A DNA stretch of 64,000 nucleotides from Paracoccus zhejiangensis (GTDB lineage Bacteria; Pseudomonadota; Alphaproteobacteria; Rhodobacterales; Rhodobacteraceae). Each line of letters starts with the position of its first letter. Within the stretch, counting starts at the first letter, position 1. The notes below the pieces were generated by a model, which saw only the letters and a program-made list of their open reading frames with translations, was not told the origin of the DNA and searched no databases. This document shows, in pieces, positions 8,443 to 16,571 of this stretch. Location of the stretch: positions 2,604,001 to 2,668,000 of the forward strand of contig NZ_CP025430.1 of the NCBI RefSeq assembly GCF_002847445.1. Direction: 5' to 3'. The translations under genes were made by a program, and so were the position numbers.

Positions 8443-10071
8443 ATGACCGAGACCGGAGGGACTCCGCAACCCGACGACGACCTGTTCCACGACACGGATT
8501 ACGTCGTGGGCCAAGACAATATCGAAGGCTCGCTGGGGCCGGTCGGGTTCGACATCCACAATCCGGTTTTCGTGGTCTCGGCCCTGACGGCGATGACCTT
8601 CATCCTGCTGACGCTGATCTTTCCCGAAACGGCGGGTGGCGTGTTCCAGTCGATCGTCAGTTTCGCCACCCAGACGCTCGACTGGTATTTCATGATCGTC
8701 GTGGATTTCTTCGTGATCTTCTGCTTCGCGCTGATCGTCTCGCCCTATGGCGGCATCAGGCTGGGCGGCAAGGATGCCGAACCGGAATACAGCTATCTTT
8801 CGTGGTTCGCGATGCTGTTTGCCGCCGGCATCGGCATCGGGCTTCTGTTCTTCGGCGTGCTCGAGCCGGTCTATCACATGAACGTCTCCTCGCCGCTTGG
8901 CGTGCCCTCGCCCATCGGGCCGGACGGGCAGATCATCCCCGAGAACATCGCCGAGGCCCGCGCCCTTGGCATTGCCGGCACCTATTTCCACTGGGGCCTG
9001 CATGGCTGGGCGGTCTATGTGGTGATGGCACTGGCGCTGTCGCTTTTCACCTATAACAAGGGCCTGCCCTTCTCGATCCGCTCGGCCTTCTATCCGATCC
9101 TTGGCGAGCGCGTCTGGGGCTGGTGGGGCCATGCCATCGACATCCTTGCGGTCTTCTCGACCCTCTTCGGGCTGGCGACCAGCCTTGGGCTTGGCGCGCA
9201 GCAGGCCAATGCCGGGCTGAACTTCGTCTTCGGGCTCGAGGTGAACACCTCGACGCAGGTGATCATCATCATTCTGGTGACGGCGGTGGCGCTGGTCTCG
9301 GTCTGGCGGGGACTGGATGGTGGGGTCAAGATCCTGTCCGAGATCAACATGGTGATGGCGCTGTTGTTCTTTCTCTTCGTCCTCTTCGCCGGGCCGACGC
9401 TGGCGGCGCTGGACGGGTTCTGGACCGGGCTGGTCACCTATGTCCGCGATTTCATCCCGCTCTCGGCGCCGTTCGGACGCGAGGATGACGCCTATCGCGA
9501 GGGCTGGTCGGCCTTCTACTGGGCGTGGTGGGTCAGCTGGGCGCCCTTCGTCGGCATGTTCATCGCCCGGGTCTCGCGCGGCCGCACGGTGCGGGAGTTC
9601 GTCATCTGCGTGCTGCTGATCCCCAGCCTGATGATCTTCATCTGGATGGGTGTCTTTGGCGGCATCGCGATCGAGACGCTGTTCGCCGATCCGGAAAACA
9701 GCCTGGTCAAGGAATATGTCATCGACAATTACAGCCCGGAGCTGTCGCTGTTCGGGATGCTGGCCGAACTACCGCTGACCGGGCTGATGTCGACCATCGC
9801 CATCGTGCTGGCACTGGTCTTTTTTGTCACCTCGTCCGATTCCGGCTCGCTGGTGGTCGACACGATCACCGCCGGCGGCAAGATCGACGCGCCGAAACCG
9901 CAGCGGATCTTCTGGGCGACGATCGAGGGGCTGATCGCCATCGTGCTGCTGATCGGCGGCGGGCTGTCGGCACTGCAGGCAGGGGTGACGGCGACCGGCA
10001 TCCCCTTCTCGGTGGTGATGGTGCTGATGTGCTATTCCATCATCAAGGCGCTTCAGACCGAGCCACGATAG
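8443..10071 (+). CDS. BCCT-family betaine/choline/carnitine transporter
   Basis: A 542-residue inner-membrane secondary carrier of the BCCT family, with about 12 membrane segments starting near residue 45. Family marks are AAGIGIGLLFFGVLEPVYH in TM3, FHWGLHGWAVY in TM4 and the WAWWVSWAPFVGMFIARVSRG signature in TM8, whose tryptophans form the aromatic substrate cage. The TM3 glycine run resembles sodium-coupled glycine-betaine carriers such as BetP more than choline carriers. Start chosen at MTETGG because GGAAGG lies 9 nt upstream; an earlier in-frame ATG has no such site. It diverges from the T6SS block with a 174-bp gap. Likely used for osmoprotection or betaine uptake. Confidence 0.93.
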   Translation: MTETGGTPQPDDDLFHDTDYVVGQDNIEGSLGPVGFDIHNPVFVVSALTAMTFILLTLIFPETAGGVFQSIVSFATQTLDWYFMIVVDFFVIFCFALIVSPYGGIRLGGKDAEPEYSYLSWFAMLFAAGIGIGLLFFGVLEPVYHMNVSSPLGVPSPIGPDGQIIPENIAEARALGIAGTYFHWGLHGWAVYVVMALALSLFTYNKGLPFSIRSAFYPILGERVWGWWGHAIDILAVFSTLFGLATSLGLGAQQANAGLNFVFGLEVNTSTQVIIIILVTAVALVSVWRGLDGGVKILSEINMVMALLFFLFVLFAGPTLAALDGFWTGLVTYVRDFIPLSAPFGREDDAYREGWSAFYWAWWVSWAPFVGMFIARVSRGRTVREFVICVLLIPSLMIFIWMGVFGGIAIETLFADPENSLVKEYVIDNYSPELSLFGMLAELPLTGLMSTIAIVLALVFFVTSSDSGSLVVDTITAGGKIDAPKPQRIFWATIEGLIAIVLLIGGGLSALQAGVTATGIPFSVVMVLMCYSIIKALQTEPR

Positions 10072-10087
10072 CGCGCGGGCGCGCGGC

Positions 10088-10273
10088 TCAGCGATCCTTC
10101 TGGCTGCGCGGCCTGCGATGGCTGCGCAGCGATTGCACCACATCGACCCCGGCCAGCGCCAGCGTCACCGCGATCACCCCACCCAGATCCCAGCGCGGCA
10201 CATACCAGACCAGAACCAGCAGCGACGCGGCCATGACCGCATAGGCGAAAAGCGCCATCAGCCTGTCCATCAT
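10088..10273 (-). CDS. Small two-helix membrane protein coupled to the amidase
   Basis: A 61-residue protein with hydrophobic segments at about 5-22 and 28-47 and a strongly basic C-terminus (SLRSHRRPRSQKDR). Its ATG overlaps the amidase stop as ATGA and an AAGGAG site lies 5 nt before it, so it is translated after the amidase. I do not recognise a family. It could be a small helper of the TRAP transporter or amidase, but nothing in the sequence shows this. Confidence 0.65.
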   Translation of the reverse strand: MMDRLMALFAYAVMAASLLVLVWYVPRWDLGGVIAVTLALAGVDVVQSLRSHRRPRSQKDR

Positions 10274-11631
10274 GCGATCTCCTTCTGTTCGTCGATCTCT
10301 TGCCCGGACTGGACGAGATCCATCAGCCATGCGGCGGTCCTCAGCAGCCGCGCATCGTCGCCGACCCGGCCCACCAGTTGCAGCCCCATCGGCAACCCGC
10401 CGTCGCTGACGAACAGCGGCAATCCGACCACCGGGGTGCCGCAGAGCGTCCAGATGCCGTTGAAGGCGGAATCGCCGGTGCTGGACCGATCCGGCGCCGG
10501 GCCGAGACTGGCGGCACAGAGGATCGCGTCGCAACGGTTGAAGATCCGGTCGAGCCCGGCGTTCAGCACCCCGCGCCAGTCGAGCGCCGACAGGTAATCC
10601 CGCGCCAGCACCTCTTTCCCGGCATCGATCGCCCCGGTCAGCTCGGGCGACATCAGCGCGCGGCCGCGCTGTTCATGGGCGTAATAGCATTTCGCCATCT
10701 CGGCCTGATTGATTCGGGTGCGGATGGCCTGCGCTTCGGCAAAGACCGGCGGCAGGTCAACCCGCTCGACCCGTTCGCCGAGAAAGCCGAACAGCTCCTC
10801 CATCGCCGTGCGCATCTGCGGATCGGTCTCGGGCGGGCTGGGCAGGTCGATCATCACCAGGTTGGGCAGCACCGGCGGGGCGGCGCTGGCGGTCTGGGAC
10901 AGGCGCGGCGCGGGCATGGGCTGGGTGGCCGGATCGGCGGGATCATGGCCCGCGAGCGCCTCGGCCAGCAGCGCGGCGTCAGAGACACTGCGCGCGAACA
11001 CCCCGACCGTGTCGAGGAAGGGCGATTGCGGCAGGATGCCCGTGCGCCCGATCAGCCCGAAGCTCGGCTTGAATCCGACCACCCCGCAATAGGCGGCAGG
11101 CCGGATCACCGATCCGCCAGTCTGCGTGCCCACCGCCAGCGGCACCATCCCCGCCACCACCGCTACGGCCGAGCCCGAGGAGGACCCGCCCGGCGTATGC
11201 GCCAGATCATGCGGGTTGCGGGTCTTCGACGGCTGCAGGTAGGCCATTTCGGTGGTCACGGTCTTGCCCATTATCACCGCGCCCGCCGCGCGCAGACGCG
11301 CCACCAGCGCCGCATCCTCGCGCGGCACCCGGCCCTTGTCGATCGCGGTCCCGTTCTCGCCCGGCACCCGCGCCACGTCGATCACGTCCTTGATGCCCAC
11401 CGGCAACCCATGCAGCGCGCCAAGCGCCGCCCCGGATTTCCGCCGCTCGTCCAGCGCCCGCGCCTGCGCCAGCGCGTATTCGCCATCGAGCCAGGCCCAG
11501 GCCTGCAGGCGCGGCTCGGTCTCGGCAATGCGCTTCAGATGCGCCGTCACCACCTCGACCGCCGAGAACCGTCCTGCGGCCATGCCGTCGCGCAGGTCGA
11601 TGGCCGAAAGCCCCGTCAGATCAACCGCCAT
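10270..11631 (-). CDS. Amidase (amidase-signature family)
   Basis: A 453-residue amidase-signature hydrolase, which cleaves carboxamide C-N bonds in the cytoplasm through a Ser-cisSer-Lys triad. The lysine is at about 81 (GLPVGIKDVID), the glycine/serine-rich block GGSSSGSA at about 148-155 supplies the cis-Ser, and TGGSVIRPA near 171-180 the nucleophile. No C-terminal extra domain, so it is not GatA-like in context. Its start overlaps the dctM stop region by 11 bp, placing it in the TRAP operon. The natural inference is that the TRAP system imports an amide, or an acid made from one; the substrate is unknown. Confidence 0.9.
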   Translation of the reverse strand: MAVDLTGLSAIDLRDGMAAGRFSAVEVVTAHLKRIAETEPRLQAWAWLDGEYALAQARALDERRKSGAALGALHGLPVGIKDVIDVARVPGENGTAIDKGRVPREDAALVARLRAAGAVIMGKTVTTEMAYLQPSKTRNPHDLAHTPGGSSSGSAVAVVAGMVPLAVGTQTGGSVIRPAAYCGVVGFKPSFGLIGRTGILPQSPFLDTVGVFARSVSDAALLAEALAGHDPADPATQPMPAPRLSQTASAAPPVLPNLVMIDLPSPPETDPQMRTAMEELFGFLGERVERVDLPPVFAEAQAIRTRINQAEMAKCYYAHEQRGRALMSPELTGAIDAGKEVLARDYLSALDWRGVLNAGLDRIFNRCDAILCAASLGPAPDRSSTGDSAFNGIWTLCGTPVVGLPLFVSDGGLPMGLQLVGRVGDDARLLRTAAWLMDLVQSGQEIDEQKEIA

Positions 11632-13039
11632 AGAACACCTCGGGCAGGTAATAGACCACGCCGGGGAAGATATAGACGATGGCCATGGCGATGAAGACCA
11701 TGAAGAGGAAGGGCATGACGCCGGCAAAGATCTGCGTCAGCTTTACCTCGGGTGGCGCGATCCCTTTCAGGTAATAGGCCGACATGGCCATGGGTGGTGT
11801 CAGGAACGAGGTCTGCAGGTTCAGCGCCACCAGGATCCCGAAGAACAGCGGATCGACCCCGAACATCGGCAGGAGGGGCAGGAAGATCGGCACGAAGATG
11901 ATGATAATCTCGGACCATTCCAGCGGCCAGCCCAGCAGGAAGATGATCAGCTGCGCCAGCAGCAGGAATTGCAGCGGCGTCAGGTCCATTCCGCTGACGA
12001 ATTCCGAGATCAGATGCTCGCCGCCCAGATAGGAAAAGACCGAACTGAAGGTATAGGAGCCGACGAACAGCCAGCAGACCATCGCCGTGGTGCGCACCGT
12101 CAGGTAGACCGATTCCCTGAGGCGCTGGAAGGTCAGCGCGCGATAACCGGCGGCCAGCACCAGCCCGCCCATCGCCCCGATGGCGGCGGCCTCGGTCGGC
12201 GTGGCCAGACCGAAGAGGATCGAGCCCAGCACCGCGACGATCAGCACCGCCAGCGGGAAGAACGAGGTGACGAGCATCCTCACCAGCGTCGGGAAGGGCA
12301 CCGAGGGCACCTCGTCCTCGGTCGGGCGTGGCGCGACCGAGGGCTGCAGGATCGAGCGGCCGATGACATAGAGGAGATAGAGGCCGACCAGCACCAGCCC
12401 CGGCAGCATTGCGCCCGCGTAAAGCCGGACGATCGACACGCCCGAGGCGGCGGCATAGACGATCAGCATGATCGAGGGCGGGATCAGGATGCCAAGCGTG
12501 CCGCCGGCGCAGATGATGCCGCTGGCGAAGCTGGGATCATAGCGCGCCTTCAGCATCGAGGGCAGCGCCAGCAGCCCCATCAACGTGACCACCGCGCCGA
12601 CGATGCCGGTGGCGGTCGCAAAGAGCGCGCAGGTGATCAGCGCGGCCACGCCCATCGAACCCGGCATGTTGCGCGAGGCGACGGCCAGCGTCGAAAACAG
12701 CCGGTCGACGATATTCGCCCGCTCGACGATATAGCCCATGAACAGGAACAGCGGCACCGCCGTCAGCACCTCGTTCGACATCACGGTATAGGTCTGGTTG
12801 ATGAACAGGTCGAAGATGCGGTTGTTGAACAGCCCCTCGACCCAGCTTGTCGTCGAGGTCCACCAATCGGCATCCTCGGCCAGCCGGTTGAAGCTGCGCC
12901 ACATGCGGCCCGCGTCGAAATAGGCGTAATAGCCGAACATGATGCCAAGGGCCATCAGCGTGAAGGCGATGGGAAAGCCCAGGAACACCAGGATGATGAA
13001 CACGCCCAGCATCGACAGGGCGACCTGCGGATCGGTCAA
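11621..13039 (-). CDS. TRAP transporter large permease (DctM type), system 1
   Basis: A 472-residue inner-membrane protein of the DctM family with about 12-13 membrane segments, the sodium-driven transport subunit of a tripartite carrier. Family marks include FLGFPIAFTLMALG near residue 20, GGTLGILIPPSIMLIVYA near 185 and FGLATPTEAAAIGA near 275. The loop at 45-75 (WRSFNRLAEDADWWTSTTSW) is longer than in small C4-dicarboxylate permeases and is typical of the larger DctM subclass linked to 2-oxoacid or monocarboxylate systems. It lies between dctQ and the amidase; the 11-bp overlap with the amidase suggests coupled translation. Confidence 0.93.
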   Translation of the reverse strand: MTDPQVALSMLGVFIILVFLGFPIAFTLMALGIMFGYYAYFDAGRMWRSFNRLAEDADWWTSTTSWVEGLFNNRIFDLFINQTYTVMSNEVLTAVPLFLFMGYIVERANIVDRLFSTLAVASRNMPGSMGVAALITCALFATATGIVGAVVTLMGLLALPSMLKARYDPSFASGIICAGGTLGILIPPSIMLIVYAAASGVSIVRLYAGAMLPGLVLVGLYLLYVIGRSILQPSVAPRPTEDEVPSVPFPTLVRMLVTSFFPLAVLIVAVLGSILFGLATPTEAAAIGAMGGLVLAAGYRALTFQRLRESVYLTVRTTAMVCWLFVGSYTFSSVFSYLGGEHLISEFVSGMDLTPLQFLLLAQLIIFLLGWPLEWSEIIIIFVPIFLPLLPMFGVDPLFFGILVALNLQTSFLTPPMAMSAYYLKGIAPPEVKLTQIFAGVMPFLFMVFIAMAIVYIFPGVVYYLPEVFYGG

Positions 13040-13084
13040 TTTCGGTTCTCCGTCTGAAGGGGCAGGTCTGGCTGAAGGCGCGGG

Positions 13085-13669
13085 TCAGGCCTCATGGGCA
13101 TGGGCCTTTTCGGCTTGCTCGCGGATCAGCAGCTGCTCGGTCTCCTCGACATCCTCCTCGGCCTCGGTCCAGTACCCGTCGCGGATCGCCATGATGCAGC
13201 GCATGACCTGCGCGATGCCCTGGAAGAACAGCAGGATGCCGGCGGCGACGATCACCGCCTTGAACTGGAAGATCGGGATGCCGGCGGGGCTGTTCACGCT
13301 GACTTCGCCATATTGGAAACTGCGCGCGGCGTATTTCCAGCCGGCAAAGATCAGCGCCGAGACGCCGGGAAAGAAGAAGATCAGGTACAGAAGCAGGTCC
13401 ACCGAGGCCTGCGCCCTGACCGGCCAGAGCCGGTAAAGGAAATCGCCCCGCACATGGCCGCCGCGCGACAGCGTATAGGCGCCGCCCATCATGAACAGCG
13501 TCCCGTACATGATGAAGGACACATCCAGCGACCACGAGGTCGGCGCGTTGAAGATATAGCGGACGATCACCTCATAGGTGACGCCCACGGTCATCAGCAT
13601 GATCAGCCAGCCAAAGGTCTTGCCGAACCAGGCCGACAAGCTGTCGGCAAAGCGCACAAAGCCAAGCAT
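13085..13669 (-). CDS. TRAP transporter small permease (DctQ type), system 1
   Basis: A 194-residue DctQ protein with four membrane segments (about residues 18-38, 55-73, 90-112, 135-155). It carries the family pattern VIVRYIFNAPTSWSLDVS near 35-55, which includes the conserved Arg and Trp. The C-terminal tail is long and acidic (EAEEDVEETEQ). I chose the ATG at 13669 because AGGA lies 6 nt upstream; the codon at 13684 has no ribosome site. It is separated from dctP by a perfect hairpin and from dctM by 45 bp. Confidence 0.92.
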   Translation of the reverse strand: MLGFVRFADSLSAWFGKTFGWLIMLMTVGVTYEVIVRYIFNAPTSWSLDVSFIMYGTLFMMGGAYTLSRGGHVRGDFLYRLWPVRAQASVDLLLYLIFFFPGVSALIFAGWKYAARSFQYGEVSVNSPAGIPIFQFKAVIVAAGILLFFQGIAQVMRCIMAIRDGYWTEAEEDVEETEQLLIREQAEKAHAHEA

Positions 13670-13693
13670 CGGGTTTCCTCGCATTCGAAGACA

Positions 13694-13720
13694 CCCCCGC
13701 GCGGACGAACCGCGCGGGGG
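13694..13720. promoter_or_regulatory. Perfect 11-bp hairpin between dctP and dctQ
   Basis: 13694-13704 pairs perfectly with 13710-13720 around a 5-nt loop (ACGAA). There is no T-run after it on the minus strand. It lies 16 bp past the dctP stop. Such stem-loops often stabilise the upstream message or partly stop transcription, so that the binding protein is made in excess over the permease. Confidence 0.6.
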
Positions 13721-13736
13721 CCTGCGGATCAGGCGA

Positions 13737-14879
13737 TCAGATCTTCAGTTCGCCGGGGAAGAAATGCTCGTAGGCGAGCGCATAGTCGGGCTTGTCCATC
13801 AACTCGTAATAGACCGTCCGCTTGACCCAGTCGCGCTGGCTGTCGAGGATCTTCTTGATCGTGGCATCCGCCTCCAGCGTCGAGATCATCGCCGTCCAGG
13901 CCTCGAGCTGCGCCTGCAGGATCGCATCCGGGGTCTTGTGGATGGTCACGCCGGATTCGTCGCGCAGTTTCAGCAGGTCCGCGGAATAGTTATCCAGCGC
14001 ATAGGCGGTGTTGTAGGTCGAAACCGCCTCGACCCCATGCTCCAGGATCGCCTGCAGGTCAGGCTCCAGATCCTCGATCACGTCGCGGTTGAACAGGAAT
14101 TCAAAGGCCTCGGACGCCTGGTGATAGGAGCCCATGTAGTAATTCTTGGCCACGTCCTGCGCACCGAAGCGAAGGTCGGATGAGGGGTTGTTGAACTCGA
14201 AGGCGTCGATCACCCCGCGCTCCATCGCCGGGACGATCTCGCCGCCCGGCAGCTGCGCGACCGACATGCCCATGGATTGCAGCAGGTCTGCGGCCAGACC
14301 GACGGTGCGGTATTTCATCCCCTTGATGTCCTCGACCCCGGCGATCGGGTTCTTGAACCAGCCGAAAGGCTGCGCCGGCATCGGGAAGGCCATCAGGCCC
14401 ACGACATTCAGCCCCATCTGGTCCTGCGTCAGCTCGCGGTAAAGCTCGCGCCCGCCGCCCTGATAGAACCAGCTGAGCATATTGGTGGGGTCGCCGCCGA
14501 AGACCGGACCGGTGCCGAACAGCGAGGCCGCCTTGTGCTTGCCATACCAATAGGCCGAGACCGAATGGGCAATGTCGATGACGCCATCGCTGACCCCGTC
14601 CATCACCTGGAACGCCCCGACCACCGCGCCGGCCGGCAACAGGTCGATCTGGATGCGCCCACCCGACATGGCCTGCACCCGGTCCACATATTGCTGCGCC
14701 ATGGTCTGCCAGATGTCCGAGGCCGGCCAGCTGGTCTGCATCTTCAGGACCAGCGGCGATTGCGCCAGAACCGCCGGCGCCGCCAACAGCGTGCTGGCCG
14801 CAGCCCCCCCGGCGATGGCCCCGCCACGCCGCAGGAACGAGCGGCGCGACACCGCAGGTTTGATCGTGTCTTCCGTCAT
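13737..14879 (-). CDS. TRAP substrate-binding protein (DctP type) with Tat signal, system 1
   Basis: A 380-residue periplasmic binding protein. The N-terminus has a twin-arginine signal, SRRSFLRRGG at about residues 10-19, then a hydrophobic run ending in Ala-x-Ala, so export is folded via Tat. The mature part starts near LVLKMQTSWPASD. The conserved ligand arginine is in GMKYRTVGLAADLL. Blocks such as EFNNPSSDLRFG and the Trp/Tyr-rich middle resemble the TakP-type 2-oxoacid binding subclass; that sub-assignment is tentative. Start chosen because GGAGG sits 7 nt upstream. First gene of the operon with dctQ, dctM, amidase and the small membrane protein. Confidence 0.93.
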   Translation of the reverse strand: MTEDTIKPAVSRRSFLRRGGAIAGGAAASTLLAAPAVLAQSPLVLKMQTSWPASDIWQTMAQQYVDRVQAMSGGRIQIDLLPAGAVVGAFQVMDGVSDGVIDIAHSVSAYWYGKHKAASLFGTGPVFGGDPTNMLSWFYQGGGRELYRELTQDQMGLNVVGLMAFPMPAQPFGWFKNPIAGVEDIKGMKYRTVGLAADLLQSMGMSVAQLPGGEIVPAMERGVIDAFEFNNPSSDLRFGAQDVAKNYYMGSYHQASEAFEFLFNRDVIEDLEPDLQAILEHGVEAVSTYNTAYALDNYSADLLKLRDESGVTIHKTPDAILQAQLEAWTAMISTLEADATIKKILDSQRDWVKRTVYYELMDKPDYALAYEHFFPGELKI

Positions 14880-14901
14880 GTGTCTTCCTCCCAGGTTATT
14901 T

Positions 14902-14907
14902 GTATAC
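14902..14907. promoter_or_regulatory. GTATAC-centred candidate operator upstream of TRAP system 1
   Basis: Sequence context is ATTTGTATACTTTG, 23-28 bp before the dctP start on the minus strand. It matches one arm of the GntR/FCD-type pattern TnGTnnnACnA-like core but not the other. See the related sites at 15122, 58485 and 59719. Confidence 0.35.
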
Positions 14908-15119
14908 TTTGCTCCCCACTGCACTGTTCCGTCTGGCTGGATTCAAATCAAGAGTTTATTGATCGCTCGTTTCTTTGTGACTGCACCGATCGGTCAGAAA
15001 ATCTCGCATGAAAGCCCATATTTTCCTGTAGAGGCAGGCCAGAACGGACGCGCGGGCAACTTGCGCGAGCCTGCGCAATCTGCAATCAACAGCGCAAGAA
15101 GACGAGGAGGAGGAAAACA

Positions 15120-16109
15120 ATGTATACGAAACTGGTTCTGGCCGCGACCACCGCGCTGGCCCTTGCTCTGCCCGCCGCAGCCGAGACGCTGCGCCTGTCC
15201 CACAATGTCGGCGACACCACCACCTGGCAGCAGGGGGCCGAGAAATTCGGCGAGTTGCTGGCGGCGGAAACCGGCGGAGCCTATGACGTGCGGGTCTTCC
15301 CCAATGCCCAGCTGGCCGGTGGCGACCAGATGAAGCAGGCCGAGATGACCGGACGCGGCGCCATCGACCTGGTGCTGACCTCGGCCATCAACGTGACCCC
15401 GCTGGCCCCGGAAATGGCCGCCTTCTCGCTGCCCTATCTCTATGCCGATTACGCCGCCGTCGACCGCACGACGCAGGGCGCGGCCGGCGACAAGATGGAA
15501 GAGATCATGGCCGGGCATGGCATCAAGGTGCTGGCCTGGGGCGAGAACGGCTTCCGCGAGGTGACCAATTCCAAGCGCCCGATCAAGACGCCCGCCGACA
15601 TGGCCGGGCTGAAGATGCGCGTGGCCGGGCCGATGTATATCGACGTGATGACCGATCTCGGCGCCAATCCGCAACAGATGCAATGGTCCGAGACCTTCCC
15701 GGCGCTGCAGCAGGGCGTGGTCGACGGGCAGGAGAACCCGATCGGCGCGGTAATCATCCCGCAGCGCGTCTACGAGGTGCAGAAGTACATCACGCCCTGG
15801 CATTACAGCTATGACCCGCTGTTCCTCGGCATCGCCCAGACCCGTTGGGACGAGATGGACGAGGCCACGCAGGCGCAGTTCCAGAAGGCCGCCGACGAGG
15901 CCATGGCCTACCAGATCGAGATCAGCCGCAAGGCCACCGACGAGGGCATCGCCTATCTGAAGGAACAGGGCATGGAGGTCACCGAGTTGACCCCCGAGGA
16001 GTTGCAGGCCTTCAAGGACGCGACCAAGCCCAGCTTCGACAAATGGTCGGAAAAGGTCGGCGCGGATATCGTGAAGCTGTTCACCGACGAAGCCAACGCG
16101 GCGAACTGA
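15120..16109 (+). CDS. TRAP substrate-binding protein (DctP type), system 2
   Basis: A 329-residue periplasmic binding protein with a Sec signal (residues 1-21, ending LPAAAE). The mature part begins TLRLSHNVGDTTTW, and the block GFREVTNSKRPIKTPADMAGLKMRV (about 144-168) holds the conserved carboxylate-binding arginine (R167). The pattern QWSETFPALQQGVVDGQENP near 185 is typical of DctP-family proteins for sugar acids and C4 acids. A strong GAGGAGGA ribosome site precedes the start. dctQ starts directly after its stop. It is divergent from system 1, with about 240 bp of shared regulatory DNA. Confidence 0.95.
   Translation: MYTKLVLAATTALALALPAAAETLRLSHNVGDTTTWQQGAEKFGELLAAETGGAYDVRVFPNAQLAGGDQMKQAEMTGRGAIDLVLTSAINVTPLAPEMAAFSLPYLYADYAAVDRTTQGAAGDKMEEIMAGHGIKVLAWGENGFREVTNSKRPIKTPADMAGLKMRVAGPMYIDVMTDLGANPQQMQWSETFPALQQGVVDGQENPIGAVIIPQRVYEVQKYITPWHYSYDPLFLGIAQTRWDEMDEATQAQFQKAADEAMAYQIEISRKATDEGIAYLKEQGMEVTELTPEELQAFKDATKPSFDKWSEKVGADIVKLFTDEANAAN
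15122..15127. promoter_or_regulatory. GTATAC core overlapping the dctP start codon of TRAP system 2
   Basis: The core spans the G of the start codon and codons 2-3 (CAATGTATACGAAAC). A repressor bound here would block translation start or early elongation of transcription. It may be chance, since the bases also encode Met-Tyr-Thr. Confidence 0.25.
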
Positions 16110-16571
16110 ATGCGCCTGATCGACGATTTCGAAAAGATCGTCTGCGCGGTCCTGCTCTTGGGCATGACCGCGCTTGGCTTTGCCAATATCGTCGTGCGCT
16201 ATGGCACCAGCCATAGCTTTGCCGCGACCGAGGAATTGCTGACTGGCGGCTTCGTTTTGCTGACCGTTTTCGGCGCCGCCATCGCGGCGCGGCGAGGCGA
16301 GCATCTGGCGGTGGAACTGATCTCGGACCTGCTGCCCCCGCCCGCCCGCCGTGTGGTGATCTGGCTGGCCGGGGCGCTGTCGGTCGCGCTGCTTGTGGCC
16401 TCGGTCTGGTTCACCATCGGGCTGGTGCAGAACCAGATCCGGACGGGCATGACCAGCTATGCGCTGAACCTGCCGCTCTGGTGGTATTCGGCGGCGGTGC
16501 CGCTTGGCTTTGCGCTGGTGCTGGTCCGCTATGTGCAGGCGCTGGTCCGGGGGCCTGAACGTGATGGGTGA
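16110..16571 (+). CDS. TRAP transporter small permease (DctQ type), system 2
   Basis: A 153-residue DctQ subunit with four membrane segments (about 12-32, 45-62, 85-105, 128-146). It has NIVVRYGTSHSFAATEELLTGGF near 29-50 and the RRGEHLAVELISDLLP block near 65, both typical of DctQ. Its ATG follows the dctP TGA without a gap and its last codons overlap dctM by 8 bp, so dctP-dctQ-dctM is a tight operon. Confidence 0.94.
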   Translation: MRLIDDFEKIVCAVLLLGMTALGFANIVVRYGTSHSFAATEELLTGGFVLLTVFGAAIAARRGEHLAVELISDLLPPPARRVVIWLAGALSVALLVASVWFTIGLVQNQIRTGMTSYALNLPLWWYSAAVPLGFALVLVRYVQALVRGPERDG

